From contig NZ_CP117782.1 of the NCBI RefSeq assembly GCF_028657905.1, positions 2,914,001 to 2,978,000 on the forward strand: a stretch of DNA of 64,000 bases, in the 5' to 3' direction. The position numbers and the translations under genes are program-made. The DNA is from Burkholderia sp. FERM BP-3421 (lineage in GTDB: Bacteria; Pseudomonadota; Gammaproteobacteria; Burkholderiales; Burkholderiaceae). The notes under the pieces were generated by a model. It had not been told where the DNA came from and did no database searches. It worked only from the letters and a program-made list of their open reading frames with translations. This document shows, piece by piece, positions 34,560 to 46,034 of the stretch. Each line of letters opens with the position of its first letter. Position 1 is the stretch's first letter.

Positions 34560-35624
34560 ATGTCCCCCATTCAAGCCTACGCGGCGGCCGACGCCCGCAC
34601 GCCGCTCGCCCCGTTCTCGTTCGAGCCGCGCGCGCTGCGCGAACTCGACGTGCAGATCGAGATCCTGTACTGCGGCGTCTGCCATTCCGATCTTCACCAG
34701 GCGCGCAACGAATGGCGCAACACGATCTACCCGGTGGTGCCGGGCCATGAGATCGTCGGCCGGATCACGGCGACGGGCGCGGACGTGTCGCGCTTCAAGA
34801 TGGGCGACCTGGTCGGCGTCGGCTGCCTGGTCGATGCGTGCCGCACCTGCCCGAGCTGCGCCGAGGGCCTCGAACAGTATTGCGAGAACGGCTTCGTCGG
34901 CACCTACAACGGCCGGGACCGCCTGACGGGCGCGACCACCTATGGCGGCTACGCGTCGCAGATCATCGTCGACGAGGCGTTCGTGCTGCGCGTGCCCGAC
35001 ACGCTCGACCCCGCGGGCGCCGCGCCGCTGCTGTGCGCGGGCATCACGACCTACTCGCCGCTGCGTCAATGGGGCGCGGGGCCGGGCAAGAAGGTGGGCA
35101 TCGTCGGTCTCGGCGGCCTCGGCCACATGGGCGTCAAGCTCGCCCGCGCGATGGGCGCGCACGTCGTGCTGTTCACGACCTCGCCGTCGAAGATCGAGGA
35201 CGGCAAGCGCCTCGGCGCGCACGAAGTGGTGATCTCGAAGGACGACGCGCAGATGAACGCGCACCTGAACAGCTTCGACCTGATCGTCAACACCGTGGCC
35301 GCGCCGCACGACCTGAATCCGTTCCTGAACCTGCTCAAGCGCGACGGCACGCTGACGCTGGTCGGCGCGCCCGAGCACGATCATCCGTCGCCGCAGGTGT
35401 TCAACCTGATCTTCAAGCGCCGCCGCCTCGCCGGCTCGCTGATCGGCGGCATCGCCGAAACGCAGGAGATGCTCGATTTCTGCGCGCAGCACGGCATCAC
35501 GTCGGAGATCGAGGTGATTCCGATGCAGCAGATCAACACGGCCTACGAACGGATGCTGAAGAGCGACGTGAAGTATCGGTTCGTGGTCGATCTCGCGTCG
35601 CTCAAGACGCAGCAGGCGGCCTGA
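34560..35624 (+). CDS. Zinc-dependent NAD(P) alcohol dehydrogenase (YahK/cinnamyl type)
   Basis: 354 residues. Catalytic zinc site: YCGVCHSDLHQARNEW plus PGHEIVGRI. Structural zinc: CRTCPSCAEGLEQYC. Cofactor loop: VGIVGLGGLGHMGVKLARAMGA. Resembles broad-range aldehyde reductases such as YahK/AdhC. It reduces aldehydes with NADPH or oxidises alcohols. Divergent from an AraC regulator of the family often found beside such genes. Confidence 0.9.
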   Translation: MSPIQAYAAADARTPLAPFSFEPRALRELDVQIEILYCGVCHSDLHQARNEWRNTIYPVVPGHEIVGRITATGADVSRFKMGDLVGVGCLVDACRTCPSCAEGLEQYCENGFVGTYNGRDRLTGATTYGGYASQIIVDEAFVLRVPDTLDPAGAAPLLCAGITTYSPLRQWGAGPGKKVGIVGLGGLGHMGVKLARAMGAHVVLFTTSPSKIEDGKRLGAHEVVISKDDAQMNAHLNSFDLIVNTVAAPHDLNPFLNLLKRDGTLTLVGAPEHDHPSPQVFNLIFKRRRLAGSLIGGIAETQEMLDFCAQHGITSEIEVIPMQQINTAYERMLKSDVKYRFVVDLASLKTQQAA

Positions 35625-35684
35625 GCGCAAACGCGGACGCATCATCCGCGCGCGCGGCCAGGCCGGCTGCGCGCGCGGGTTTCA

Positions 35685-37637
35685 CTACTGTTGGCACGAA
35701 TTGTCCGGGCTCGCCGGCACCTGCGGGTTGATCGGCGCCCAGTTCACCGTATCGGCCCAGCTTGCATCCTTGTCCACACCGAACCAATTGGCGTCCGAGT
35801 TCGACGCGCGGTTGTTGACGACCCAGTTGTGCAGGGGCGTCCTGCCCACGTTCAGCTTGATCATCGAGTCCACTTTGCCGTCGAGCGTGCCCACCTTGCG
35901 CATGAGATTGTCGCGCACGGTCAGGTAGTCGCTGCCCTGGTCGAGGTAGATGCCCGTAGGCGGGTACCCGCAGTACAGCTTCGACAATTGCATGTTCCCG
36001 ATTCTGTTCCCGCTGATCTCGGACTGCTGCTGGACGCCCTGCGTATAGATCGCCCCGCCGTCGTAAAGCAGCTGCATGAAATCGAACACATTGTTGCCCG
36101 TGACGACATTCGCATTCATGCCGACGTCGACGTCGCCCCATCCCCAGCCGACGCTGATGCCGGTGTACGGCAGATAGCGCAGCTGATTCCCCGACACCGT
36201 GAGGCCCTTCGCATACATCGCGAAGATCCCGACGGAGCCCGCGTAGCGGGTGCCGCAGGACCAGATATTATTTTTCGTGACCGTATCGTGATCCGACAGC
36301 CCCGTGGACGACGGGCTTCCCGGGCCGCCGCCGCCCAGGCTCAGGCAACTGCCGCCGATGTCATGGAACACGTTCCCCGTCACGCTGTCGTCGCGGCTGG
36401 AATCGATCAGCTGCAAGCCTTCCGCGCCGAGATTCATGAAGGTATTGCCGGTAAAGACCAGCCCCTGGACATAGCTCGCGCTCACCGCGGCCGGCTGGCG
36501 GACATAGCTGTCACCGCGCCGGTACATGCTGGCCTGCTGGTTCACGTAGCCATAGCTCGCGGGGTCGTAGAACGTCGTGTTCTCGAACGTCAGACCGGTG
36601 AAGGTCAGATTCATGACCGGCTGGCTCGCGGAACGACCCTGGATGCGGATCAGGGTTTCGAGCGTGGGGATCATGAATTCCATCGCGTTCGGATCCGCGC
36701 CGTCGGGCGGCTGGTAATACAGCTTCGACGCCTCCGCATCGAAGTACCACTCGCTGGTCGCGCTCAGGAAATCGAGCGCGTTTTCGAGGTGGTACGGTGA
36801 AACGGACAGCAGCGTCCCCGCCCCGTCGCCGTGCTGCAGTGCGCTCAGTTCCGCCACGCACGGGCGCAGCGACAGGGCCGCCGTGCCCCCGGACGTCACG
36901 CGGTCGACGGCGGCGATGCGGATCGCGCTCTGCGTCCACTGCTGCTGGCTGATAAATTCCACCGGATGCCGCTTGCTTGCGTTCGCGCAATCCGCGCCCT
37001 GCTTCGCCACGATCGCGGCGAGATCCGGCGCGCCCGAAGCAAGGGCGATCTGCGGAAATTTCGCGCTCTTGTTCCAGTCGCTCGTCTTCAGGTAGGAACC
37101 TGCCGGAACCGACGTCAGCTTCGGATAGCGCGCGCGGATCGCCGGCTTACGGTTGACGTACAGGTCCCGGAACACCGGGTTGGCGACCCGCTGCCCGTTC
37201 CGGTCATAGGCGGCCAGATAGCTGTACGGATCGATGGACGCCACCCAGATCGGGCCCGAGTAGCGCTGCCAGTTCAGCTTCGTGGTGAGGCCGCCGACGA
37301 TCCGCGGCTGCGCGCCGGGCTGGTTCTCGTAGTAGACCCGCGTGCGGGCCGTCCCGGAATCATCGTTCGTGAAGATCAGCGGCCCGTCGATGAAATAGAC
37401 GCCGTCGCCGAGCTTCACGTGGATGTCCTCGTTGAGCGTCCCCGTGCTCAACAGCGCCCGCACCATGCCCTTGGCCTTGCCGAGCGAGGCAACCGGCGTC
37501 TGCGGCCCCCCGTCTGCGCTGTCGGACCCCGTCGGCACAACGTAGATGTCTCGCGCCGCCGCCGGCCCCATCGCCAGCATGGCGCACAGCGTGGCCGCCA
37601 CCATCCCGATTCCGCGCATGCGCGCCCTCTCTCTCAT
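35685..37637 (-). CDS. Secreted right-handed parallel beta-helix protein
   Basis: 650 residues. N-terminal signal peptide (GIGMVAATLCAMLAMGPAAA, cleavage before RDIYVVP). Body: 'VVPTGSDSADGGPQTPVASLGKA' typical of the N-terminal cap; a beta-sandwich-like region (SATSEWYFDAEASKLYYQPP) near residue 290; then parallel beta-helix turns with repeated N-x-F/V-x-N-x pattern (LTFTGLTFENTTFYDP, FTGNTFMNLGAEGLQLID, VTGNVFHDIGGSCLSLGG). Pectate-lyase-like scaffold; a carbohydrate-active role is likely but no catalytic residues can be assigned. Its G+C is visibly lower than neighbouring genes, suggesting transfer. Alternative start at MRGIGMV (37619). Confidence 0.8.
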   Translation of the reverse strand: MRERARMRGIGMVAATLCAMLAMGPAAARDIYVVPTGSDSADGGPQTPVASLGKAKGMVRALLSTGTLNEDIHVKLGDGVYFIDGPLIFTNDDSGTARTRVYYENQPGAQPRIVGGLTTKLNWQRYSGPIWVASIDPYSYLAAYDRNGQRVANPVFRDLYVNRKPAIRARYPKLTSVPAGSYLKTSDWNKSAKFPQIALASGAPDLAAIVAKQGADCANASKRHPVEFISQQQWTQSAIRIAAVDRVTSGGTAALSLRPCVAELSALQHGDGAGTLLSVSPYHLENALDFLSATSEWYFDAEASKLYYQPPDGADPNAMEFMIPTLETLIRIQGRSASQPVMNLTFTGLTFENTTFYDPASYGYVNQQASMYRRGDSYVRQPAAVSASYVQGLVFTGNTFMNLGAEGLQLIDSSRDDSVTGNVFHDIGGSCLSLGGGGPGSPSSTGLSDHDTVTKNNIWSCGTRYAGSVGIFAMYAKGLTVSGNQLRYLPYTGISVGWGWGDVDVGMNANVVTGNNVFDFMQLLYDGGAIYTQGVQQQSEISGNRIGNMQLSKLYCGYPPTGIYLDQGSDYLTVRDNLMRKVGTLDGKVDSMIKLNVGRTPLHNWVVNNRASNSDANWFGVDKDASWADTVNWAPINPQVPASPDNSCQQ

Positions 37638-37736
37638 GTCATTGTCGTTCGATGCGCGTCGAGCCGCGCGAGCGTGTCCTGCGTGCGCCGCGCGCGGGAC
37701 GGCCGACGGGCGGTCGGTCGTCGTCGCGCGGGCGGC
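37638..37736. other. Short non-coding gap
   Basis: 99 bp between the xth stop and the beta-helix gene start on the same strand; no terminator with T-run seen. Confidence 0.3.
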
Positions 37737-38507
37737 TTACTTGTAGTCGTAATCGACCGTCAGCGGCGCGTGATCGCTGAACTTGATGTCCTTGAAGATC
37801 GAGGTGGCCTTCGCGCTGCCGGCGATGCCCGGCGTCGCGATCTGGTAATCGATCCGCCACCCGACGTTCTTCGCGTACGCCTGCCCGCGGTTGCTCCACC
37901 ACGTGTACTGCTCGGCGCGCGGGTCGAGCGTGCGGAACACGTCGACGTAGCCGACATCGTCGAACAGCTTCGTGAGCCACGCGCGCTCTTCCGGCAGGCA
38001 GCCGGAATTCTTCTGGTTGCTCTTCCAGTTCTTGATGTCGATTTCCTTGTGGACGATGTTGACGTCGCCGCACAGGACCACCTCGCGGGTGCTTTTCAGT
38101 TCCTCGAGGTGCGGCATGAACTCGTCCATGAAGCGGTACTTCGCCTGCTGGCGTTCGTCGCCGCTCGACCCCGACGGCACGTAGACCGACACGACCGACA
38201 GCTTGCCGAAGCGCGCCTCGACATAGCGCCCCTCGGCATCGAATTCGCTGCTGCCGTAGCCGATGATCACGTCGTCCGGCTCGCGGCGGCAGTACAGGCC
38301 CGCGCCGCTGTAGCCCTTCTTCTCGGCGTGGTGGAAGTAGCCCTTGAAGCCGTGCGGCGCGACGAACTCGGCCGGCAGGTCGTCGGCCGACACCTTGATT
38401 TCCTGCACGCACACGCAATCGGCGCGCTGCTCGCCGAGCCAGTCGAAAAAGCCCTTCTTCGCGGCGGAGCGGATGCCGTTCAGGTTCGCGGTAATGACAC
38501 GCAGCAT
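37737..38507 (-). CDS. xth: Exodeoxyribonuclease III (AP endonuclease)
   Basis: 256 residues. EEP-fold nuclease: N terminus LRVITANLNGIRSAAKKGFFDWL, metal-binding Glu in CVQEIKVSADDLP, active-site GSSGDERQQAKYRF region with VYVPSGSS, VVLCGDVNIVHKEIDIKN, and the C-terminal FSDHAPLTVDYD with catalytic His. Cuts abasic sites and degrades 3' ends during base excision repair. Last gene of the gatCAB-ppk2-xth strand group. Confidence 0.94.
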   Translation of the reverse strand: MLRVITANLNGIRSAAKKGFFDWLGEQRADCVCVQEIKVSADDLPAEFVAPHGFKGYFHHAEKKGYSGAGLYCRREPDDVIIGYGSSEFDAEGRYVEARFGKLSVVSVYVPSGSSGDERQQAKYRFMDEFMPHLEELKSTREVVLCGDVNIVHKEIDIKNWKSNQKNSGCLPEERAWLTKLFDDVGYVDVFRTLDPRAEQYTWWSNRGQAYAKNVGWRIDYQIATPGIAGSAKATSIFKDIKFSDHAPLTVDYDYK

Positions 38508-38538
38508 GTTGGGTTCCAGTGAAAATGAACGTTACGGT

Positions 38539-39378
38539 TTATTGGATCTTGACGCCTTCCAGCTCGGGCTTCGCCGGCGGGAATTCGAGCTTCATGCCGG
38601 TCAGCTCGCGCAAGAGCAGCTCGGCGATCATCACGTTGCGGTGCGTCTTCGAATCGGCGGGGATCACGTACCACGGCGCATGCTCGTCCGAGGTCGCGGC
38701 GAGCGCGTCGCGATACGCGGCCTGATAGGCGTCCCAGTGCTTGCGCGCCTCCAGGTCGGAGATGTCGAACTTCCAGTGCTTGGCCGGATCGTCGATGCGC
38801 GCCTGCAACCGCTCGCGCTGCTCGTCCTTCGAGATGTGCAGGAAGCACTTGATGATCGTCGTGCCGGCCTCGACCAGCATCTCCTCGAACTGCCGGATGC
38901 GCCGGTAGCGCCGCGCGCATTCGTCCGCGTCGATCGTGCCGAGCACGCGCGGCACCAGCACGTCCTCGTAGTGGCTGCGGTTGAAGATCGCCAGCTCGCC
39001 CGCCGCGGGCGCCTGCGCATGCACGCGCCACAGGAAGTCGTGGGCCAGCTCCACCGGAGTCGGCGCCTTGAACGACACGATCCGCAGGCCGAGCGGATCG
39101 ACCTCGTGGAACACCGCGCGCACCGTGCCGTCCTTGCCGCTCGTGTCCATGCCCTGCAGCACCAGCAGCACGCGCTTGCGCGTCTGCGTATGCAGCCGTT
39201 CCTGCAGCGCGTCGAGCTGCGCGGACACAGCCGACAGGCGCTCGCGGTCCGCCTCCTTGCCGCCCGTCGAGAACGGCTTCGCGCCCGCATCGAAGGCGTC
39301 GAGCGCGAAGGCGGCCGCCTCCTTCTCGCGCGTGTGGTACGGCACCCGGTAGTCGTCGAGCGACGCTTGCTTCGCCAT
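38539..39378 (-). CDS. ppk2: Polyphosphate kinase 2 family protein
   Basis: 279 residues. Walker A-like: LLVLQGMDTSGKDGTVRAVF; lid/Walker B segments RSHYEDVLVPRVLG and IIKCFLHISKDEQRERL. PPK2 enzymes phosphorylate nucleoside mono- or diphosphates using polyphosphate. The short N terminus (YRVPYHTREKEAAAF) fits single-domain members. The class (I, II or III) cannot be set by eye. Follows gatB by 123 bp. Confidence 0.9.
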   Translation of the reverse strand: MAKQASLDDYRVPYHTREKEAAAFALDAFDAGAKPFSTGGKEADRERLSAVSAQLDALQERLHTQTRKRVLLVLQGMDTSGKDGTVRAVFHEVDPLGLRIVSFKAPTPVELAHDFLWRVHAQAPAAGELAIFNRSHYEDVLVPRVLGTIDADECARRYRRIRQFEEMLVEAGTTIIKCFLHISKDEQRERLQARIDDPAKHWKFDISDLEARKHWDAYQAAYRDALAATSDEHAPWYVIPADSKTHRNVMIAELLLRELTGMKLEFPPAKPELEGVKIQ

Positions 39379-39501
39379 CAGCCTCTCCTGTCGTCCTGCG
39401 ATGCGGCGCCGACCGCGCGCCAGACGCGCACGGGCCGCCCGAACCCGACGGTTCGGCGCGGCCCGCGCGCGGTGTGGAGCCGGCCTCGCGGCCGGCGGAT
39501 C

Positions 39502-40971
39502 TCAGCCGAGCTTCTTCTTGAGCAGCTCGTTGACCTGCTGCGGGTTCGCCTTGCCCTTGGTCGCCTTCATCGCCTGGCCGACCAGCGCGTTGAACGCCTT
39601 TTCCTTGCCCGCGCGGAATTCCTCGACCGACTTCTCGTTGGCCGCCAGCACCGCGTCGATGATCGCCTCGAGCGCGCCGGTGTCGGAAATCTGCCGGAGG
39701 CCCTTCGCGTCGATGATGCGATCGGCCGCCGCGTCGTCGGCCGCCTTCTCGTCCCAGATTGTCGCGAAGATTTCCTTCGCGATCTTGTTCGAGATCGTGC
39801 CGTCGGCGATCCGCTGCAACAGCAGCGCGAGCTGCGCGGCCGACACCGGGCTCGCGTCGATCTCGAAGCCGTCGCGGTTGAGCAGCGACGATACATCGCC
39901 CATCAGCCAGTTCGCGACCGTCTTCGCCTGCGCGACGCCGGCCTTCGCGACCACCGCCTCGAAGTAGCCGGCCATCGCCTTGCTCGACGTCAGCACCGTC
40001 GCATCGTACGGCGTCACGCCGTACTGCTCGCCGAAGCGCCGCTGCATCGCGACCGGCAGCTCGGGCAGCTCGCCGCGCACGCGCGCGACCCATGCGTCGT
40101 CGATCACGAGCGGCATCAGGTCGGGATCGGGGAAATAGCGGTAGTCGTGCGCGTCTTCCTTGCTGCGCATCGAGCGCGTCTCGCGCTTGTCCGGATCGTA
40201 CAGGCGGGTTTCCTGCACGACCTCGCCGCCGTCCTCGATCAGCTCGATCTGGCGGCGCACCTCATAGTTGATCGCCTCTTCCAGGAACCGGAACGAGTTC
40301 AGGTTCTTGATTTCGGCGCGGGTGCCGAACTGCTCCTGGCCGAGCGGGCGCACCGACACGTTCGCGTCGCAGCGGAACGAGCCTTCCTGCATGTTGCCGT
40401 CGCAGATCCCGAGCCACACGACGAGGCCGTGCAGCGCCTTCGCATACGCGACCGCCTCGGCGGCGCTGCGCATTTCCGGCTCGGTGACGATCTCGAGGAG
40501 CGGCGTGCCCGCGCGGTTCAGGTCGATGCCCGTCATCCCCGCGAAGTCCTCGTGCAGCGATTTGCCCGCGTCCTCCTCGAGGTGCGCGCGGGTCAGGTTG
40601 ATGGTCTTCGCGTAGGCATCCTTGCCGGCCTTCTCGTTGGCGGGCACCTGGATCGTGACCTGGCCGCCCTGCACCACCGGGATCTCGTACTGGCTGATCT
40701 GATAGCCCTTCGGCAGATCCGGGTAGAAGTAATTCTTGCGCGCGAAGATGCTGCGCGGCGCGATCGTCGCGCCGATCGACAGGCCGAAGCGGATCGCCCG
40801 CTCGACCGCGCCGCGGTTCATCACGGGCAGCACGCCCGGCAGCGCCAGATCGACGGGGCTCGCCTGCGTGTTCGGCGCCGCGCCGAACTGCGTCGACGTG
40901 CCGGAGAAGATCTTCGACGCCGTCGACAGCTGCGCGTGCGTCTCAAGACCGATAACGACTTCCCATTGCAT
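39502..40971 (-). CDS. gatB: Aspartyl/glutamyl-tRNA amidotransferase subunit B
   Basis: 489 residues. QWEVVIGLETHAQLSTASKIF at the start and ARKNYFYPDLPKGYQISQYE, FAGMTGIDLNRAGTPLLEIVTEP are GatB signatures. The C terminus carries the YqeY-like helical tRNA-binding domain. Activates misacylated Glu-tRNA(Gln)/Asp-tRNA(Asn) in the GatCAB complex. Only 2 bp after the end of gatA. Confidence 0.97.
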   Translation of the reverse strand: MQWEVVIGLETHAQLSTASKIFSGTSTQFGAAPNTQASPVDLALPGVLPVMNRGAVERAIRFGLSIGATIAPRSIFARKNYFYPDLPKGYQISQYEIPVVQGGQVTIQVPANEKAGKDAYAKTINLTRAHLEEDAGKSLHEDFAGMTGIDLNRAGTPLLEIVTEPEMRSAAEAVAYAKALHGLVVWLGICDGNMQEGSFRCDANVSVRPLGQEQFGTRAEIKNLNSFRFLEEAINYEVRRQIELIEDGGEVVQETRLYDPDKRETRSMRSKEDAHDYRYFPDPDLMPLVIDDAWVARVRGELPELPVAMQRRFGEQYGVTPYDATVLTSSKAMAGYFEAVVAKAGVAQAKTVANWLMGDVSSLLNRDGFEIDASPVSAAQLALLLQRIADGTISNKIAKEIFATIWDEKAADDAAADRIIDAKGLRQISDTGALEAIIDAVLAANEKSVEEFRAGKEKAFNALVGQAMKATKGKANPQQVNELLKKKLG

Positions 40972-40973
40972 GT

Positions 40974-42464
<1,491 letters not shown>

Positions 42465-42538
42465 TGCGTGGATTCCTGGATTCTGGAGCGCTCGCGACGG
42501 GGTCCCGAGCAAAAGCGGGTGGGTGCGGCGAGCGCCCC

Positions 42539-42838
42539 TTACTCGATCACCTTCGGCACGAGGTACAGGCCGTCCTGGACGGCCGGCGCCGGGCGCTGGT
42601 ACGCGTCGCGGTCGACCGTCTCGGTGACGGCGTCGTCGCGCAGCCGCAGCGCGACCGCCTGGATCTGCTCGATCGGGTGGGCGAGGGGCGCGATGCCCGT
42701 CGTGTCGACGGCCTGCATCTGCTCGACCAGGCCGAAGAATTCGTTGAGCTGGCCGAGCGTCTGCTCGGCGTCGGCGTCGGCCATTTCGAGCCGCGCAAGG
42801 TGCGCGATGCGTTTCACATCGGTCAGGGTCAGAGCCAT
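42539..42838 (-). CDS. gatC: Aspartyl/glutamyl-tRNA amidotransferase subunit C
   Basis: 99 residues. LTLTDVKRIAHLARLEMADADAE and FFGLVEQMQAVDTTGIAPLAHP are GatC hallmarks. Structural clamp between GatA and GatB. First gene of the gatCAB operon on the minus strand; 74 bp ahead of gatA. Confidence 0.95.
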   Translation of the reverse strand: MALTLTDVKRIAHLARLEMADADAEQTLGQLNEFFGLVEQMQAVDTTGIAPLAHPIEQIQAVALRLRDDAVTETVDRDAYQRPAPAVQDGLYLVPKVIE

Positions 42839-43195
42839 GCGGTCACCGGAAGAACTAAAGGCTTGCGCGGCATGCAAAAACACACGCCGCGGCAGGGGGT
42901 TGGAGGGTCGATCGATCCCTCAAAAATCGGAGGCGAAGCGGCGAAAATACAGGCCGTTACCATTCAAATACTGCGAAATTATAAGGTATCATTACGCGTT
43001 CGACCCAGACCCGGGCTGCCTTCCCCGCGTTGCCGCCCCGGTGGTCGAGGGGCCGCGCAGGCCCCGGTAGATTTCACTCGCAGCTTCGCGTTCCTGAGGC
43101 GGCCGCTCCCGCCCGATCCGAGGCTGTTATTTTTTCCGCTGCCGCCCTTCGTGCGTTCCCCGCCGGGGCCGGCCCACAGCGAGACAGGATTCTGA
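42839..43195. promoter_or_regulatory. Divergent gatC / mreB promoter region
   Basis: 357 bp without a gene. On the minus strand a perfect TATAAT is at 42978-42983, likely gatCAB. On the plus strand TATCAT at 42987-42992 is a possible mreB -10. The two overlap back-to-back in an A+T-rich island within very GC-rich DNA. -35 boxes are weak on both sides. Confidence 0.5.
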
Positions 43196-44239
<1,044 letters not shown>

Positions 44240-44264
44240 TCGTCTAAGCATCGGCATATGACGC

Positions 44265-44314
44265 ACGCGCGGCGCTCCCGGCTCGCAGTCCCCGGCCGAA
44301 CCGCCGCGCGTTTT
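44265..44314 (+). terminator. Terminator-like hairpin between mreB and mreC
   Basis: Perfect 10-bp inverted repeat ACGCGCGGCG / CGCCGCGCGT with a 27-nt loop, followed by TTTTACG. Weak U-run and wide loop: likely partial termination, lowering mreCD relative to mreB. Confidence 0.55.
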
Positions 44315-44359
44315 ACGCGTCTTAGCATCAACTAACCGATCACGCGCCCGGCGCCGACC

Positions 44360-45415
44360 ATGGAATACAGTCCGCCGCCCCTCTTCAAGCAAGGTCCGTC
44401 CGCGTTCGCGCGGCTGCTCTTCTTTGTCGCACTGGCCGTCGCGCTCCTCATCTCGGATGCGCGCTTCAACACGCTCGAAATCGTCCGCGGGGTGGTCGGC
44501 ACCGCGCTCTATCCGCTGCAGCGCGCGGCGCTCGTGCCGCGCGACCTGTTCATGGGCGCGGCCGACCTCGCCGTCACCGGCGCGTCGCTGCGCCACGAGA
44601 ACCAGCAGCTGCGCGACCACAACCTGAAGCTGTCGCTGCAGGCGAACCAGGCGGGCCAGCTGAGCGCCGACAACGCGCACCTGCGCGCGGTGCTCGCGCT
44701 GCGCGAGCGCGTCTCCACCCAGTCGACCCCGGTCGAGATCCAGTACGACACCAGCGATCCCTTCTCGCAGAAGGTCGTGATCGGCCACGGCTCGCAGGCG
44801 GGCATCCAGGACGGCTCGCCCGTCGTCAGCGAGGACGGCGTGATCGGCCAGGTCACGCGGGTGTTCCCGCTGCAGTCGGAGGTCACGCTGATCACCGACC
44901 GCGACCTCGCGATTCCCGTGCAGGTGCTGCGCACCGGCCTGCGCAGCGTGATCTACGGCACCCCGAAGGGCGACTCGCTCGACCTGCGCTTCGTGCCGAC
45001 GAGCGCCGACCTGCTGGTCGGCGACGAACTGGTGACGAGCGGGCTCGACGGCGTGTATCCGCCCGGCCTGCCGGTCGCGAAGGTGGTGCGGGTCGACAAG
45101 CTCGCCGACACCGCGTTCGCGCACGTGGTCTGCATGCCGGTCGCGGCGGTGCGCGGCGCGCGCGAGATGCTGGTGCTGCACTACCGCAACGACATCCCGC
45201 CGCGCCCGGCCGAGCCGGACCCGGCCAGCGACAAGAACGCCAAGGTGAAGAAAACCCCGAAGAGCACCGAAAAGGGCACCCAGCCCGCCGACGCCAACGC
45301 CGCCGCCGCGAGCGGCAAGGCGACGGCCGCCACCGCGCAGTCGCGCCCGGCGGGCGGCGCGGCGCCGGCCGGCCCGACCCGGCCGGCCGCCCCGGCCCAG
45401 GGAGCGAAGCCATGA
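44360..45415 (+). CDS. mreC: Rod shape-determining protein MreC
   Basis: 351 residues. One N-terminal transmembrane helix (ARLLFFVALAVALLISDARF), a coiled coil (LRHENQQLRDHNLKLSLQANQ), then the two beta-barrel periplasmic domains with VIGHGSQAGIQDGSPVVSEDG. The C terminus is a long, low-complexity Ala/Pro/Lys-rich tail (about residues 275-351) absent from E. coli MreC. The end overlaps the mreD start by 4 nt. Confidence 0.96.
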   Translation: MEYSPPPLFKQGPSAFARLLFFVALAVALLISDARFNTLEIVRGVVGTALYPLQRAALVPRDLFMGAADLAVTGASLRHENQQLRDHNLKLSLQANQAGQLSADNAHLRAVLALRERVSTQSTPVEIQYDTSDPFSQKVVIGHGSQAGIQDGSPVVSEDGVIGQVTRVFPLQSEVTLITDRDLAIPVQVLRTGLRSVIYGTPKGDSLDLRFVPTSADLLVGDELVTSGLDGVYPPGLPVAKVVRVDKLADTAFAHVVCMPVAAVRGAREMLVLHYRNDIPPRPAEPDPASDKNAKVKKTPKSTEKGTQPADANAAAASGKATAATAQSRPAGGAAPAGPTRPAAPAQGAKP

Positions 45416-45924
45416 GCCGCCCCCAATACATCCTGCAGCCGGTCAACCCGTCCTTCATCATCTTCAGCCTGGCCGCCGCGTTCCTGCTGAACCTGATGCC
45501 GTGGGGCCGGATGCCCGGCGTGCCCGACTTCGTCGCGCTCGTCCTGCTGTTCTGGAACATCCACCAGCCGCGCAAGGTCGGCATGGGCATCGCGTTCCTG
45601 CTCGGAATCCTGATGGACGTGCACGACGCCGGCCTGCTCGGCGAGCATGCGCTGGCCTACACGCTGCTGTCGTACGGCGCGATCACGATCCACCGCCGCG
45701 TGCTGTGGCTGCCGCTCGGCGTGCAGGTGTTCTACGTCGCGCCGCTCCTCGTGCTCGCGCAGCTCGTGCCGTTCGTGATCCGCCTGCTGATGGGCGCCGC
45801 GTTCCCGGGCTGGGGCTACCTGGTCGACGGGTTCGTCGAGGCCGCCCTGTGGCCGCTCGCCAGCCTGCTGCTGCTGATGCCGCAGCGCCGTCCGGTCGAT
45901 CCGGACGACACGCGGCCGATCTGA
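45412..45924 (+). CDS. mreD: Rod shape-determining protein MreD
   Basis: 170 residues with five hydrophobic helices. Opening PQYILQPVNPSFIIFSLAAAFLLNLMP and the segment VLLFWNIHQPRKVGMGIAFLLGILMDV are typical. Inner-membrane partner in the elongasome. Start codon overlaps the mreC stop. Confidence 0.95.
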   Translation: MSRPQYILQPVNPSFIIFSLAAAFLLNLMPWGRMPGVPDFVALVLLFWNIHQPRKVGMGIAFLLGILMDVHDAGLLGEHALAYTLLSYGAITIHRRVLWLPLGVQVFYVAPLLVLAQLVPFVIRLLMGAAFPGWGYLVDGFVEAALWPLASLLLLMPQRRPVDPDDTRPI

Positions 45925-46034
45925 GCCGCGCCAGGAATCCGGATGAACGCCCACCGCCCGCTCGCCCGACTGCGTCCCGCTAGCGTCCGGCGGGACGGCC
46001 GGCGCGCGGCCGCCCTCCCTTCATTCGTACCCGC

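Noticed and set aside
35625..35684. Terminator between adh and beta-helix gene
   Set aside because: A GC-rich imperfect repeat is present, but no T-run on either side.
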